DNA of 64,000 bases from Pseudomonas pisciculturae (GTDB lineage Bacteria; Pseudomonadota; Gammaproteobacteria; Pseudomonadales; Pseudomonadaceae), in assembly GCF_015461805.1 (NCBI RefSeq), contig NZ_JACVZE010000001.1, forward strand, positions 558,001-622,000. The letters are read 5' to 3'. The position numbers and the translations under genes were made by a program. The notes beneath the pieces are model-generated. The model had not been told where the DNA came from. It was given only the letters and a program-made list of their open reading frames with translations, and searched no databases. This document shows, piece by piece, positions 27,226 to 36,785 of this stretch; positions within the stretch are counted from its first letter, which is position 1; every line of letters starts with the position of its first letter.

Positions 27226-29853
27226 ATGAGTGATATCGATGCACGCTTGCGTGAGGATGTTCACCTGCTGGGTGAACTGTTGGGTAATACGATTCGAGAG
27301 CAGTACGGCGATGAATTTCTCGACAAGATCGAGCAGATTCGCAAAGGCGCCAAGGCCGACCGTCACGGTGCTGGTGATGAACTGAGCGCCAGCCTCAATC
27401 AGTTGCAGGAAGATGAGCTGCTGCCGGTGGCCAGGGCCTTCAACCAGTTTCTCAACCTGGCCAACATCGCTGAGCAGTATCAGTTGATTCACCGGCGCGA
27501 CGAGTCGCAGCCAGCGCCGTTCGAGGCGCGTGTGTTGCCCGAGTTGCTGGCCCGCCTGCAAAGCGAAGGGCACAGCAACGAATCCCTGGCCCGCCAGTTG
27601 GGGCGCCTGGAGATCGAGCTGGTGCTCACCGCGCACCCCACCGAAGTGGCGCGTCGCACCCTGATCCAGAAATACGATGCCATCGCCGCCCAACTGGCGT
27701 TGCAGGACCACCGCGACCTCACCACGGCCGAGCGCGAACAGATTCGCGAGCGCCTGCAACGCCTGATCGCCGAAGCCTGGCACACCGAAGAAATCCGCCG
27801 CACCCGGCCCACCCCGGTAGACGAAGCCAAGTGGGGCTTTGCGGTGATCGAACACTCGCTGTGGCACGCCATCCCCAACTATTTGCGCAAGGCCGACCAG
27901 GCCCTGCACGCCGCTACCGGCCTGCGTCTGCCCCTGGAAGCGGCGCCGATTCGCTTCGCCTCGTGGATGGGCGGCGACCGTGATGGCAACCCGAACGTCA
28001 CCGCACCGGTCACCCGCGAAGTGCTGCTGCTGGCGCGCTGGATGGCCGCTGATTTGTACCTGCGCGATATCGACCACCTGGCCTCCGAGCTGTCGATGCA
28101 ACAGGCCAGTCCGGCCTTGCAGGCCAAGGTAGGCGACAGTGTTGAACCTTATCGCGCCTTGCTCAAGCAACTGCGTGAACGCCTGCGCGCCACGCGCCAA
28201 TGGGCGCACACCGCGTTGAGCAGCAGCACCCCGGCGCCTGCCGATGTGCTTCAAAACAACCGCGACCTGCTCGACCCATTGGAGCTGTGCTACCAGTCGC
28301 TGCATGAATGCGGCATGGGCGTTATCGCTGACGGCCCACTGCTCGACTGCCTGCGGCGTGCCGTGACCTTCGGCCTGTTCCTGGTGCGTTTGGACGTACG
28401 CCAGGATTCCAGTCGGCATTCGGCGGCCATGACCGAGATCACCGATTACCTCGGCCTGGGCCGCTATGAAGACTGGGATGAAGACGCGCGCATCAGCTTC
28501 CTGATGAAGGAGCTGGCCAACCGTCGACCGTTGTTGCCGGGTTATTTCAAACCCTCGGCAGACACCGCAGAAGTCTTGAACACCTGTAAGGAAATCGCCG
28601 CTGCGCCGGCCGCCTCCCTGGGTTCGTATGTCATCTCCATGGCTGGCGCTGCGTCAGACGTACTCACCGTGCAACTGCTGCTTAAAGAGTCGGGCGTGCT
28701 GCGGCCCATGCGTGTCGTGCCGCTGTTCGAAACCCTGGCCGACCTGGATAACGCCGGCCCGGTGATCGAGCAACTGTTGCTATTGCCGGGTTACCGCGCG
28801 CGGTTGCATGGCCCGCAAGAAGTCATGATCGGCTATTCGGATTCTGCCAAGGACGCTGGCACCACCGCAGCCGCTTGGGCGCAGTACCGGGCGCAGGAAC
28901 GGTTAGTGGAAATCTGCCGCGAGCAACAAGTGGAATTACTGCTGTTTCACGGTCGCGGTGGCACCGTGGGCCGTGGCGGCGGCCCGGCTCACGCGGCGAT
29001 CCTGTCGCAGCCGCCGGGCTCGGTGGCGGGGCGGTTCCGTACCACCGAGCAGGGTGAAATGATCCGCTTCAAATTCGGCCTGCCAGATATCGCCGAGCAA
29101 AACCTCAACCTCTATCTGGCCGCGGTACTGGAAGCCACCTTGCTGCCACCGCCGCCACCGGAGCCGGCCTGGCGCCATTTGATGGATGAATTGGCGGCAG
29201 ACGGTGTCAGCGCTTATCGCGCCGTCGTGCGGGAAAACCCGCAGTTCGTCGAATACTTTCGCCAATCCACCCCAGAGCAAGAGCTGGGTCGCTTGCCCTT
29301 GGGCAGCCGCCCCGCCAAGCGCCGTGCGGGCGGGATTGAAAGCCTGCGCGCCATCCCGTGGATCTTCGGCTGGACCCAGACCCGCCTGATGTTGCCGGCC
29401 TGGCTCGGTTGGGAAGCCGCTCTGACCAAGGCGTTGGCGCGTGGCGAAGGTGACCTGTTGGGGCAGATGCGCGAGCAGTGGCCGTTCTTTCGCACCCGTA
29501 TCGACATGCTGGAGATGGTGCTTGCCAAGGCCGACGCCGATATCGCCGAGCTCTATGACGAGCGCCTGGTACAGCCAGACCTGCTGCCATTGGGCGCGCA
29601 CTTACGCGACCTATTGTCGCAGGCCTGCGATGTGGTGCTTGGCCTGACCGGCCAGTCGCAACTGCTTGCCCACAGCCCGGACACTCTGGAGTTCATCCGC
29701 CTGCGCAACACCTATCTGGACCCGTTGCACTTGCTGCAAGCCGAGTTGCTGGCGCGCTCGCGTCAGCAGGAAGCAGCACAGGACAGCCCTCTGGAACAGG
29801 CGCTGCTGGTGTCTGTAGCAGGTATTGCCGCTGGGTTGCGCAACACGGGCTGA
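27226..29853 (+). CDS. ppc: Phosphoenolpyruvate carboxylase
   Basis: Carboxylates PEP to oxaloacetate, replenishing the TCA cycle. The 875-residue cytosolic enzyme has the expected length. Catalytic segments are [14 protein letters not shown] (active-site His, about residue 137), the PEP-binding [21 protein letters not shown] and the mobile loop [14 protein letters not shown]. The C-terminus ends in the usual region ([12 protein letters not shown]). GGAG lies eight bases before ATG 27226. Monocistronic in appearance: a divergent gene upstream, and a hairpin then an unrelated gene downstream. Confidence 0.97.
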   Translation: MSDIDARLREDVHLLGELLGNTIREQYGDEFLDKIEQIRKGAKADRHGAGDELSASLNQLQEDELLPVARAFNQFLNLANIAEQYQLIHRRDESQPAPFEARVLPELLARLQSEGHSNESLARQLGRLEIELVLTAHPTEVARRTLIQKYDAIAAQLALQDHRDLTTAEREQIRERLQRLIAEAWHTEEIRRTRPTPVDEAKWGFAVIEHSLWHAIPNYLRKADQALHAATGLRLPLEAAPIRFASWMGGDRDGNPNVTAPVTREVLLLARWMAADLYLRDIDHLASELSMQQASPALQAKVGDSVEPYRALLKQLRERLRATRQWAHTALSSSTPAPADVLQNNRDLLDPLELCYQSLHECGMGVIADGPLLDCLRRAVTFGLFLVRLDVRQDSSRHSAAMTEITDYLGLGRYEDWDEDARISFLMKELANRRPLLPGYFKPSADTAEVLNTCKEIAAAPAASLGSYVISMAGAASDVLTVQLLLKESGVLRPMRVVPLFETLADLDNAGPVIEQLLLLPGYRARLHGPQEVMIGYSDSAKDAGTTAAAWAQYRAQERLVEICREQQVELLLFHGRGGTVGRGGGPAHAAILSQPPGSVAGRFRTTEQGEMIRFKFGLPDIAEQNLNLYLAAVLEATLLPPPPPEPAWRHLMDELAADGVSAYRAVVRENPQFVEYFRQSTPEQELGRLPLGSRPAKRRAGGIESLRAIPWIFGWTQTRLMLPAWLGWEAALTKALARGEGDLLGQMREQWPFFRTRIDMLEMVLAKADADIAELYDERLVQPDLLPLGAHLRDLLSQACDVVLGLTGQSQLLAHSPDTLEFIRLRNTYLDPLHLLQAELLARSRQQEAAQDSPLEQALLVSVAGIAAGLRNTG

Positions 29854-29891
29854 AGTTTTTTGCGTGTTCTCAATGGCTTGCAGAACAACGG

Positions 29892-29921
29892 CGCCGGCCG
29901 CCCCAAAAAAGGCGGTCGGCG
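29892..29921 (+). terminator. Hairpin after ppc
   Basis: CGCCGGCCGCC pairs with GGCGGTCGGCG (one wobble) around an A-rich loop, 38 bases after the stop. Only GTTTG follows, so it is a weak terminator. Confidence 0.45.
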
Positions 29922-30011
29922 TTTGAGCGAGTGGGTTGCACTCAGGCACACCCTACCTATGAAGCATGCCCTGCGCGGGTTCCTGCGACTTTTGGCGGCT
30001 TGTATGGATAG

Positions 30012-30785
<774 letters not shown>

Positions 30786-30807
30786 TTGCTTGACTCGCTT
30801 CACGTAT

Positions 30808-30832
30808 AACGGCCCGCTTGCGGGCCGTTGTT
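30808..30832 (+). terminator. Terminator of adk
   Basis: AACGGCCCG pairs with CGGGCCGTT around CTTG (30808-30829), followed by GTTGTTTA. Good stem, modest U-tract. Confidence 0.65.
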
Positions 30833-30875
30833 GTTTATACTGGCGCACTTTTTTTCGACTTGGACACCTACACCG

Positions 30876-31562
30876 ATGAGCACCCTGCTGGCCCTGGACA
30901 CCGCGACTGAAGCTTGCTCCGTTGCCCTGCTGCATGATGGCAAGGTCACGAGCCACTACGAGGTGATCCCGCGTCTGCACGCGCAGAAGCTGTTGCCGAT
31001 GATCAAGCAACTGCTGGAAGACGCCGGTACTACCTTGGCTGCGGTAGATGCCATCGCCTTTGGCCGTGGGCCGGGCGCCTTCACCGGCGTGCGCATCGCC
31101 ATCGGCGTGGTGCAGGGCCTGGCGTTCGCGTTGGAGCGCCCGGTATTGCCGGTGTCCAATTTGGCTGTACTGGCCCAACGCGCCCTGCGTGAGCACGGCG
31201 CTCATCAGGTGGCGGCGGCCATCGATGCACGCATGGATGAAGTGTATTGGGGCTGTTATCGCGAAATCGCCGGCGAGATGCGCCTGGTAGGCGTCGAAGC
31301 GGTACAACCACCCGAAGCATCCGTATTGCCGCAGGATGCCAGCGGTGACTGGTTCGGTGCGGGCACCGGTTGGGGTTATGGCGAGCGCATCGCCGTACCG
31401 TTGGTGGGCCAGGACGCCTCAATGCTGCCCCACGCTGAAGACTTGTTGACCCTTGCGCGATTTGCTTTTGAGCGCGGCGAAGCGATTCCTGCCGACCAGG
31501 CTGCACCGGTTTACCTGCGCGATAAAGTCGCTCAGACCAAAGCTGAGCGCGGGATTATTTGA
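30876..31562 (+). CDS. tsaB: TsaB, t6A-tRNA biosynthesis protein
   Basis: Partner of TsaD in forming N6-threonylcarbamoyladenosine at position 37 of ANN-decoding tRNAs. The 228-residue ASKHA-fold protein begins MSTLLALDTATEACSVALLHDG, has RLHAQKLLPMIKQLLEDAG, AFGRGPGAFTGVRIAIGVVQGLAFALERPV and VAAAIDARMDEVYWG. Length is that of bacterial TsaB; it lacks the TsaD metal-binding motif, as expected. No strong ribosome-binding site precedes ATG 30876. TcdA, which converts t6A to the cyclic form, is encoded later in the window at 52.7 kb. Confidence 0.93.
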   Translation: MSTLLALDTATEACSVALLHDGKVTSHYEVIPRLHAQKLLPMIKQLLEDAGTTLAAVDAIAFGRGPGAFTGVRIAIGVVQGLAFALERPVLPVSNLAVLAQRALREHGAHQVAAAIDARMDEVYWGCYREIAGEMRLVGVEAVQPPEASVLPQDASGDWFGAGTGWGYGERIAVPLVGQDASMLPHAEDLLTLARFAFERGEAIPADQAAPVYLRDKVAQTKAERGII

Positions 31563-31722
31563 CGCCAAAAATGCTGGAAATTTGGGGTTAAATTCACCAA
31601 TCGTCAGAATTTGCCCCCGCTTTTAAACCTTTTTCAAATTATGTGTTCTAGTTATCACCAGAGCATTTGCGCGTTATGGATGGCGCCACTAAAATGCCAC
31701 TACTGATAGCGAGTTCGCGCCC

Positions 31723-32013
31723 ATGCGTATTGATGGCTTTTCCTCACAGTCGTACCCAATCAAGCGTAAGCCACGCAAGGCAAACGCCACGGTGGACGAT
31801 TCCGTCGAGGATTCGCCGGACTTCATCGAAGTCCAAGCCGACGCCCAGGCCAGTTCCCAGGCACGCATCAGCGGCCTTCCTGCCCGACAGCAAGACATGG
31901 TCTTCCCGCGCTCCATGAGCAAAAGCGTTGCCACCGCCCTGGCCAGCTACCTGACCACCGCCGGCTTTGTCGAATGGGATATGGAAGTGCTGGGCCTCGA
32001 CATCCATATCTGA
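31723..32013 (+). CDS. Conserved hypothetical protein (96 aa)
   Basis: Unrecognised. N-terminal half is basic then acidic and probably disordered (YPIKRKPRKANATVDDSVEDSPDFIEVQ). The C-terminal half is more ordered (VFPRSMSKSVATALASYLTTAGFVEWDMEVLGLDIHI). No signal peptide. Its stop overlaps the start of the DUF72 gene (TGATG), which supports it being real and translated with that gene. Confidence 0.72.
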   Translation: MRIDGFSSQSYPIKRKPRKANATVDDSVEDSPDFIEVQADAQASSQARISGLPARQQDMVFPRSMSKSVATALASYLTTAGFVEWDMEVLGLDIHI

Positions 32014-32873
32014 TGCGCCTGCCTTACTTCATCGGCTGCCCGTCCTGGAGTGAAAACGCCTGGCGCGAGTACTTTTACCCCGCCGACGCCCGTTCCAGCG
32101 ACTACCTCGCCCTCTATTCCCAGGTTTTCAACGCCGTTGAAGGCAACACCACGTTCTATGCCCGGCCTTCGGCCGCCACGGTGCAACGCTGGGCCGAGAT
32201 AATGCCCGCCGATTTTCGCTTCACGGCCAAGTTTCCCGGTGACATCAGCCACGCGGGTGACCTGCGCGAACAGTTGCCGGCGGCCGAGAGTTTTGTCGGC
32301 TTGATGAGCCCATTGGGTGAGCGTGTTTCACCCCTGTGGCTGCAACTGTCGGCAAGTTTTTCACCCCAGCGTCTGGGCGAACTGGCCGGTTTCATCGATG
32401 GCCTTGAGCGCCCGTTGGCGGTAGAAGTGCGCCATCCTGAATTCTTCGCCAAGGGCGATGCCGAGCGCACGCTCAACCGCTTGCTGCGTGACCGCGGCGT
32501 TGAACGGATCTGCCTGGATTCACGCCCGCTGTTCAGTTGCACGTCCACCTCGGCGGCGGTGCTGCATGCCCAATCGAAGAAACCCAAGGTGCCGCCCCGG
32601 CCCGCCGCACTGACGTTGTTTCCCCAGGTGCGTTTTATCGGCCATCCGGAACTGGAGGCCAACGACCCGTTCTTGATTCCCTGGGTGGAAAAAGTCGCCG
32701 GGTGGATTGAAGAGGGCCGCACGCCCTACGTGTTCCTGCACACCTCGGATAACCGCCTCGCCGCCCAGCTAGCCTTGCGCTTTCACGACAAGCTGATGGC
32801 TCGCCTGCCTGGCCTGCCAGCGCTGCCGACCCTGGCCCGGCAACCCGCAGCGGAGCAACTGGGGTTACTCTAG
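32013..32873 (+). CDS. DUF72 family protein (YecE-like)
   Basis: 286-residue TIM-barrel protein of the DUF72 (YecE) family: YFIGCPSWSENAWREYFYP at the start, FNAVEGNTTFYARPSAATVQRWAEIMPADFRFTAKFPGDISH, LERPLAVEVRHPEFF and PYVFLHTSDNRLAAQLALRFHDKL. No activity is established for the family. ATG 32013 overlaps the preceding stop by one base. Followed after 27 bases by a PEP mutase-like gene on the same strand. Confidence 0.87.
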   Translation: MRLPYFIGCPSWSENAWREYFYPADARSSDYLALYSQVFNAVEGNTTFYARPSAATVQRWAEIMPADFRFTAKFPGDISHAGDLREQLPAAESFVGLMSPLGERVSPLWLQLSASFSPQRLGELAGFIDGLERPLAVEVRHPEFFAKGDAERTLNRLLRDRGVERICLDSRPLFSCTSTSAAVLHAQSKKPKVPPRPAALTLFPQVRFIGHPELEANDPFLIPWVEKVAGWIEEGRTPYVFLHTSDNRLAAQLALRFHDKLMARLPGLPALPTLARQPAAEQLGLL

Positions 32874-32900
32874 GGCTCCTTTTTTCGCCTGGAGTCAGAC

Positions 32901-33728
32901 ATGGATGCTCAAACCCTTCGCGCCGAAACCTTCAAGGCCCTTCATGAGCGCGATCGCGCATTCGTGATGCCCAACCCGTGGGACGCGGGCTCGGCCATCA
33001 TGCTGGCCAGCCTCGGTTTTGAAGCATTGGCTACTACCAGTGCGGGTTATGCGTTCAGCCTGGGGCGGCCGGATGCCGAGGGGGCATTGTCGCTTGAAGA
33101 CACGCTGGTCAATGCGTCGATGATCGTGCAGGCCACGGCATTGCCGGTGGCCGCAGATTTGGAAAACGGTTTCAGCGACACCCCCGAAGGCTGCGCCCAG
33201 GCTATCCTGCGCGCGGCGGCTACGGGCGTCGTCGGCGGCTCCATCGAGGACGCTACCGGTATCGCGGCAGACCCGATCTACTCGTTTGATTTGTCCGTCG
33301 AGCGTGTGCAAACCGCTGTCGCCGCCGCCCGCAGCCTGCCATTCCCCTTCACCCTCACTGCCCGCGCCGAAAACCTCCTGCATGGTCGCCTGGATTTGCC
33401 CGACACCATCCGCCGCTTGCAAGCCTACGCCGAAGCCGGTGCCGACGTGCTGTATGCACCGGCCCTGCGCAGTGCCGAAGAGGTGCTGGCGGTGGTCAAG
33501 GCGGTCGCACCCAAGCCGGTGAACGTGTTGATGTCTGGCGGTTTGAACCTCAGCGTGGCGCAGTTGAGCGAGATGGGCGTGCGGCGGATCAGCGTCGGTT
33601 CGGCCCTGGCATTGGCAGCGTATGGCGAGTTCTACCGGGCGGCGCAGGAGGTGTATGAGTTGGGCACCTTTACCTTTACTGAGCGCAAGATGCCGTTCAG
33701 CCAGGCCAATCAGTTTTTCAAGGACTAA
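32901..33728 (+). CDS. Isocitrate lyase/PEP mutase superfamily protein
   Basis: 275-residue TIM-barrel enzyme: MPNPWDAGSAIMLASLGFEALATTSAGYAFSLGRPDAEG, VAADLENGFSDTPEG (metal-binding Asp/Glu), GGSIEDATG, FTLTARAENLLHG and AGADVLYAPALRS. The KKCGH-type catalytic loop of true isocitrate and methylisocitrate lyases is not seen, so it is more like oxaloacetate decarboxylase or PEP hydrolase relatives. Substrate undetermined. GGAG lies eight bases before the ATG. Close behind it is the extensin-like gene (3-base gap), so the two are likely cotranscribed. Confidence 0.88.
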   Translation: MDAQTLRAETFKALHERDRAFVMPNPWDAGSAIMLASLGFEALATTSAGYAFSLGRPDAEGALSLEDTLVNASMIVQATALPVAADLENGFSDTPEGCAQAILRAAATGVVGGSIEDATGIAADPIYSFDLSVERVQTAVAAARSLPFPFTLTARAENLLHGRLDLPDTIRRLQAYAEAGADVLYAPALRSAEEVLAVVKAVAPKPVNVLMSGGLNLSVAQLSEMGVRRISVGSALALAAYGEFYRAAQEVYELGTFTFTERKMPFSQANQFFKD

Positions 33729-33731
33729 GCA

Positions 33732-34430
33732 GTGCGCTTTTTCAAAGTGGTGAGTGTGCTGCTGTTGCTGGTGGGTGCATTAGCGATTGGCGTATGGCGT
33801 GGTTGGGTCCCGTTACGCGCAGAATGGAACCCGTGGGCGCCGCTGGATGTGCGCGCCAGCCCCAACCTGCTGACGCGTTACAAGCTTGGGCGTTTGCAGG
33901 ATGACCCGGCGCTGTGCGACCAAGTGCTGAAAACCTCCGGGTTGCGCGTTAGCCATCAAGCCGATACGCCCCCCGATGCGGCCTGCCCCTTGCGCAATAC
34001 GTTGCGCGTGCAAGGTGCAGACGTGGGTTTAAGCAGCAGCTTTCTCGCCAGTTGCCCACTGGCCGTGGCCTTTGCCCTGTTCGAGCGCCATAGCCTGCAA
34101 CCGGCGGCTCAAGCGGTATTCGGCCAGGCGGTGACGCGGGTCGATCACCTGGGCAGCTTTGCCTGTCGCAATATGTATAACCGTGCTGAGGGTAGGCTCA
34201 GCCAGCACGCTTCGGCCAACGCGCTGGATATTGCCGGTTTCCGCCTGGCGGACGGGCGCAGCATCAGCGTGCTCAAGGATTGGCCGGGGGATGGGGCGAA
34301 TGCGCGGTTTCTGCGACAGGTGCGTGACAGCGCCTGCGATGATTTCAATGTGGTGTTGAGCCCGGATTACAACGCCGCGCACCGTAACCACTTTCATCTG
34401 GATATGGGGCGTTGGTGGGTGTGTCGCTGA
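33732..34430 (+). CDS. Extensin-like C-terminal domain protein
   Basis: 232-residue secreted or membrane-anchored protein with an N-terminal hydrophobic segment (FFKVVSVLLLLVGALAIGVW). The extensin-like domain follows with LGSFACRNMYNRAEGRLSQHASANALDIAGFRLADGR and LSPDYNAAHRNHFHLDMGRWWVC. The SQHASANALDI and HRNHFHLD motifs resemble the zinc-binding His/Asp set of LAS-type peptidoglycan peptidases, so a cell-wall role is plausible. Start GTG 33732 directly follows the previous stop with AAGCA between. Confidence 0.85.
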   Translation: MRFFKVVSVLLLLVGALAIGVWRGWVPLRAEWNPWAPLDVRASPNLLTRYKLGRLQDDPALCDQVLKTSGLRVSHQADTPPDAACPLRNTLRVQGADVGLSSSFLASCPLAVAFALFERHSLQPAAQAVFGQAVTRVDHLGSFACRNMYNRAEGRLSQHASANALDIAGFRLADGRSISVLKDWPGDGANARFLRQVRDSACDDFNVVLSPDYNAAHRNHFHLDMGRWWVCR

Positions 34431-34433
34431 GTG

Positions 34434-35054
34434 TCAGGCGGCCAGGCGCAGGTTCTGGGTAATCAGTGGGCGTGCCCAGTAGTAGTCGAAGTCCAGGGCC
34501 TTCTGCTGTGCGACCAGCTCTTCGGCTGGGTACGGCTCGGCGGCTGGTGGCAGCAGGTCCAGTTCGAACTCGGCGATGGGCAGGTGCAGTGGGCGCGGTT
34601 GCGGCGCCGCGCCAGGTTCAGGCAGCGGCTGGCCGGCGGTCAGCACGATGGGGCGAACCCAGCCGCTGTCGAAGTTTTGCTCGCGCTGTTGGGCGACGAT
34701 TTCTTCGCCCGGGAACGGCGTCGCGGCCGGTGGCAGCAACTCGGTCTCGAATTCGGCAATCGGCAGGAACAGCGGCTCAGGTGGGGCGATTTCGGTCTCT
34801 GTCACATCGCACTCACGCTGGGTGAGGATCTGTGACAGCAGGTCGGCGCCAGCGCTGGGCTCTATTGCCGGGTCCAGCGGTTCTGGCGCTTGGGCAGCCA
34901 GCGCCAGCGGCGTATCGCCGAGCTGCTCGGCCAGCGCGCGGGCGAAGAAGTCCTGCCACACATGACTCACCCCGGCCAGCGCTTGGGTATTGCGCAGGCC
35001 GTAGTGGTTGTGGGTCGGCAGTACACCGATGGTTAGGGGAAGAATGTCTGACAT
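34434..35054 (-). CDS. Hypothetical protein with internal 45-residue duplication
   Basis: 206-residue protein of unknown function. After an N-terminal segment (MSDILPLTIGVLPTHNHYGLRNTQALAGVSHVWQDFF) come two copies of about 45 residues. The first is PLFLPIAEFETELLPPAATPFPGEEIVAQQ... and the second is PLHLPIAEFELDLLPPAAEPYPAEELVAQQ..., each ending in a WxRP motif. Rich in Pro, Glu and Ala; no membrane segment or signal. ATG 35054 is chosen because the upstream frame overlaps the divergent rsmJ promoter. It is convergent with the extensin-like gene, three bases away. Confidence 0.75.
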   Translation of the reverse strand: MSDILPLTIGVLPTHNHYGLRNTQALAGVSHVWQDFFARALAEQLGDTPLALAAQAPEPLDPAIEPSAGADLLSQILTQRECDVTETEIAPPEPLFLPIAEFETELLPPAATPFPGEEIVAQQREQNFDSGWVRPIVLTAGQPLPEPGAAPQPRPLHLPIAEFELDLLPPAAEPYPAEELVAQQKALDFDYYWARPLITQNLRLAA

Positions 35055-35150
35055 TTTTCTCGGTCGACGCTCAGCTCTGGCAAAATACCTGACTGTTTTT
35101 TTTATCGGCCGATGTTTGCCGATCCTTAATATTTTTGAGCGTAGTGATTG

Positions 35151-35933
35151 ATGAGCGAACAACCAGCAGCCAGCCGCATCCAGGTCGAGGCCATGGGCGA
35201 AGGTTTTAAGGCGCGTGCCGAGCAATGGGCATTGCAGCTCGGTCTGCCGCTACAGCTGGACGACGCGGAGTTTTCCCTGCAAGTCGGCGAGCATGGCCTA
35301 CAGCTGCAACAGCTCGGACCTGACGCGCCGGGGCCGGTGCGGGTCGACTTCGTAGAAGGCGGCGCAGCGCATCGACGCCTGTACGGCGGGGGCAGCGGGC
35401 AGATGATCGCCAAGGCCGTAGGCGTCGCCCAAGGCGTGCGCCCACGGGTGTTGGACGCCACCGCCGGCCTGGGCAAGGACGCCTTCGTGCTCGCTAGCCT
35501 GGGTTGCGAGATGAACCTAATCGAGCGCCAGCCGCTGATCGGCGCCTTGCTCGAAGACGGCCTGGCACGCGGTGCGGATGACTTTGAAGTGGCGCCGATC
35601 GTGGCGCGGATGAAACTGCTCAAGGGCAATTCCATCGAGGTGATGCGCAATTGGGAAGGCGAGCCGCCCCAAGTGATTTACCTGGACCCGATGTTCCCGC
35701 ACCGTGAGAAAACGGCGCTGGTGAAGAAGGAAATGCGCCTGTTCCGGCCATTGGTGGGCGATGATCCGGATGCGCCGGCCTTGCTGGCAGCGGCGTTGGC
35801 CCTGGCCAGCCACCGGGTGGTGGTCAAGCGCCCGCGCAAGGCGCCGTGTATCGAAGGGGCCAAGCCGAGTCATGCGTTGGATGGGAAGTCCAGTCGGTAT
35901 GATATCTACCCCAAGAAAGCGCTCAAGCCTTAG
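35151..35933 (+). CDS. rsmJ: RsmJ, 16S rRNA (guanine1516-N2)-methyltransferase
   Basis: Methylates G1516 of 16S rRNA. The 260-residue protein has the RsmJ N-terminal region and the Rossmann methyltransferase motifs [30 protein letters not shown]. The family-specific [33 protein letters not shown] follows. ATG 35151 is preferred over the TTG one codon earlier. A divergent pair of REPs follows the gene. Confidence 0.92.
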   Translation: MSEQPAASRIQVEAMGEGFKARAEQWALQLGLPLQLDDAEFSLQVGEHGLQLQQLGPDAPGPVRVDFVEGGAAHRRLYGGGSGQMIAKAVGVAQGVRPRVLDATAGLGKDAFVLASLGCEMNLIERQPLIGALLEDGLARGADDFEVAPIVARMKLLKGNSIEVMRNWEGEPPQVIYLDPMFPHREKTALVKKEMRLFRPLVGDDPDAPALLAAALALASHRVVVKRPRKAPCIEGAKPSHALDGKSSRYDIYPKKALKP

Positions 35934-35956
35934 GCCTTTGTGAGTCTTGCGGGCCT

Positions 35957-36036
35957 CATCGCGGGCAGGCCCGGCTCCCACATTTTGATCTGTGAATACC
36001 TTCAAATGTGGGAGCTGGCTTGCCTGCGATAGCGTC
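35957..36036. repeat. Two REPs in tail-to-tail orientation
   Basis: CGCGGGCAGGCCCGGCTCCCAC and AATGTGGGAGCTGGCTTGCC point outward from a spacer of about 30 bases. This is the reverse of the usual REPIN arrangement: here the CTCCCAC ends are internal. Confidence 0.75.
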
Positions 36037-36056
36037 AGCCCAGGCAACACAAGGCT

Positions 36057-36692
36057 TCAGCCCCGATAAGCCCGCATAAACAACCCCACCACATCCTGCA
36101 CATGCGCCTCGGCGGCCTCTTCACTCAACTGCCCACCACAGCCATACAGCAAGCAAAAATTCGCCGTGCCCTTGAGCAAGCAGAAGAAGTGCTCGGCTGC
36201 CGTAAACGGCTTGTCTATGCTCAACGCACCGCTCTGGTGGATCTTGCCGAGCAAGCGCTCCATGCCTTGCAGCATGCGCATCGGCCCGGCTTCAAAGAAG
36301 ATCTGTGAGAGTTTCACGTCCTGATTGCCGGTGGTCATCATCAGGCGATGCAGGTTTACCGACTCCTCGCTGTTGATCAGGCGATGGAACCCCCGCGCAA
36401 TATTCAGCAGCACCGTCTCTACGGGCATGCCGATCGGCAGTTCGAAGTACATCACCGGCAATTGTTCCTCGCACGTCGCCACGACAGCGGCGGTGAACAA
36501 GGTTTCCTTGTCGGTGAAGTGGCTGTAGACGGTCAGCTTCGACACGCCCGCTTGCAGTGCCACCGCGTCCATGCTGGTGCTGGCATAGCCATTACTCAAA
36601 AACAGGATTTTCGCTGCTTCGAGGATTGCCTGGCGTTTTGCCATGTCCTTGGGACGCCCAGGGCTGTTGGTGTTTACAGGATTGTCGGACAT
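36057..36692 (-). CDS. TetR-family repressor (MexL-like)
   Basis: 211-residue regulator divergent from an efflux operon. DNA-binding part: RQAILEAAKILFLSNGYASTSMDAVALQAGVSKLTVYSHFTDKETLF (about residues 18-65). The rest is a ligand-binding helical domain with an AefR/MexL-type C-terminus (SEEAAEAHVQDVVGLFMRAYRG). The long in-frame extension upstream of 36692 runs across the divergent promoter and is not coding. Placement beside mexJ/mexK-type genes makes it the probable local repressor, as MexL is in P. aeruginosa. Confidence 0.88.
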   Translation of the reverse strand: MSDNPVNTNSPGRPKDMAKRQAILEAAKILFLSNGYASTSMDAVALQAGVSKLTVYSHFTDKETLFTAAVVATCEEQLPVMYFELPIGMPVETVLLNIARGFHRLINSEESVNLHRLMMTTGNQDVKLSQIFFEAGPMRMLQGMERLLGKIHQSGALSIDKPFTAAEHFFCLLKGTANFCLLYGCGGQLSEEAAEAHVQDVVGLFMRAYRG

Positions 36693-36734
36693 TGTGATGT
36701 TTATTACTGGACTGGTGAGTTTGGTATTAATAAC

Positions 36735-36751
36735 ATACCGGCCAGTATAAT
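36735..36751. promoter_or_regulatory. Operator-like palindrome overlapping the efflux promoter
   Basis: ATACCGGCCAGTAT (36735-36748) is self-complementary except for one pair. It overlaps a perfect -10 TATAAT (36746-36751) that reads toward the mexJ-like gene. A TetR repressor bound here would block RNA polymerase. No good -35 was found at the expected spacing. Confidence 0.55.
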
Positions 36752-36785
36752 TATTCCTAGCTCCATTAGCGAAAGGTCCTTCAGC

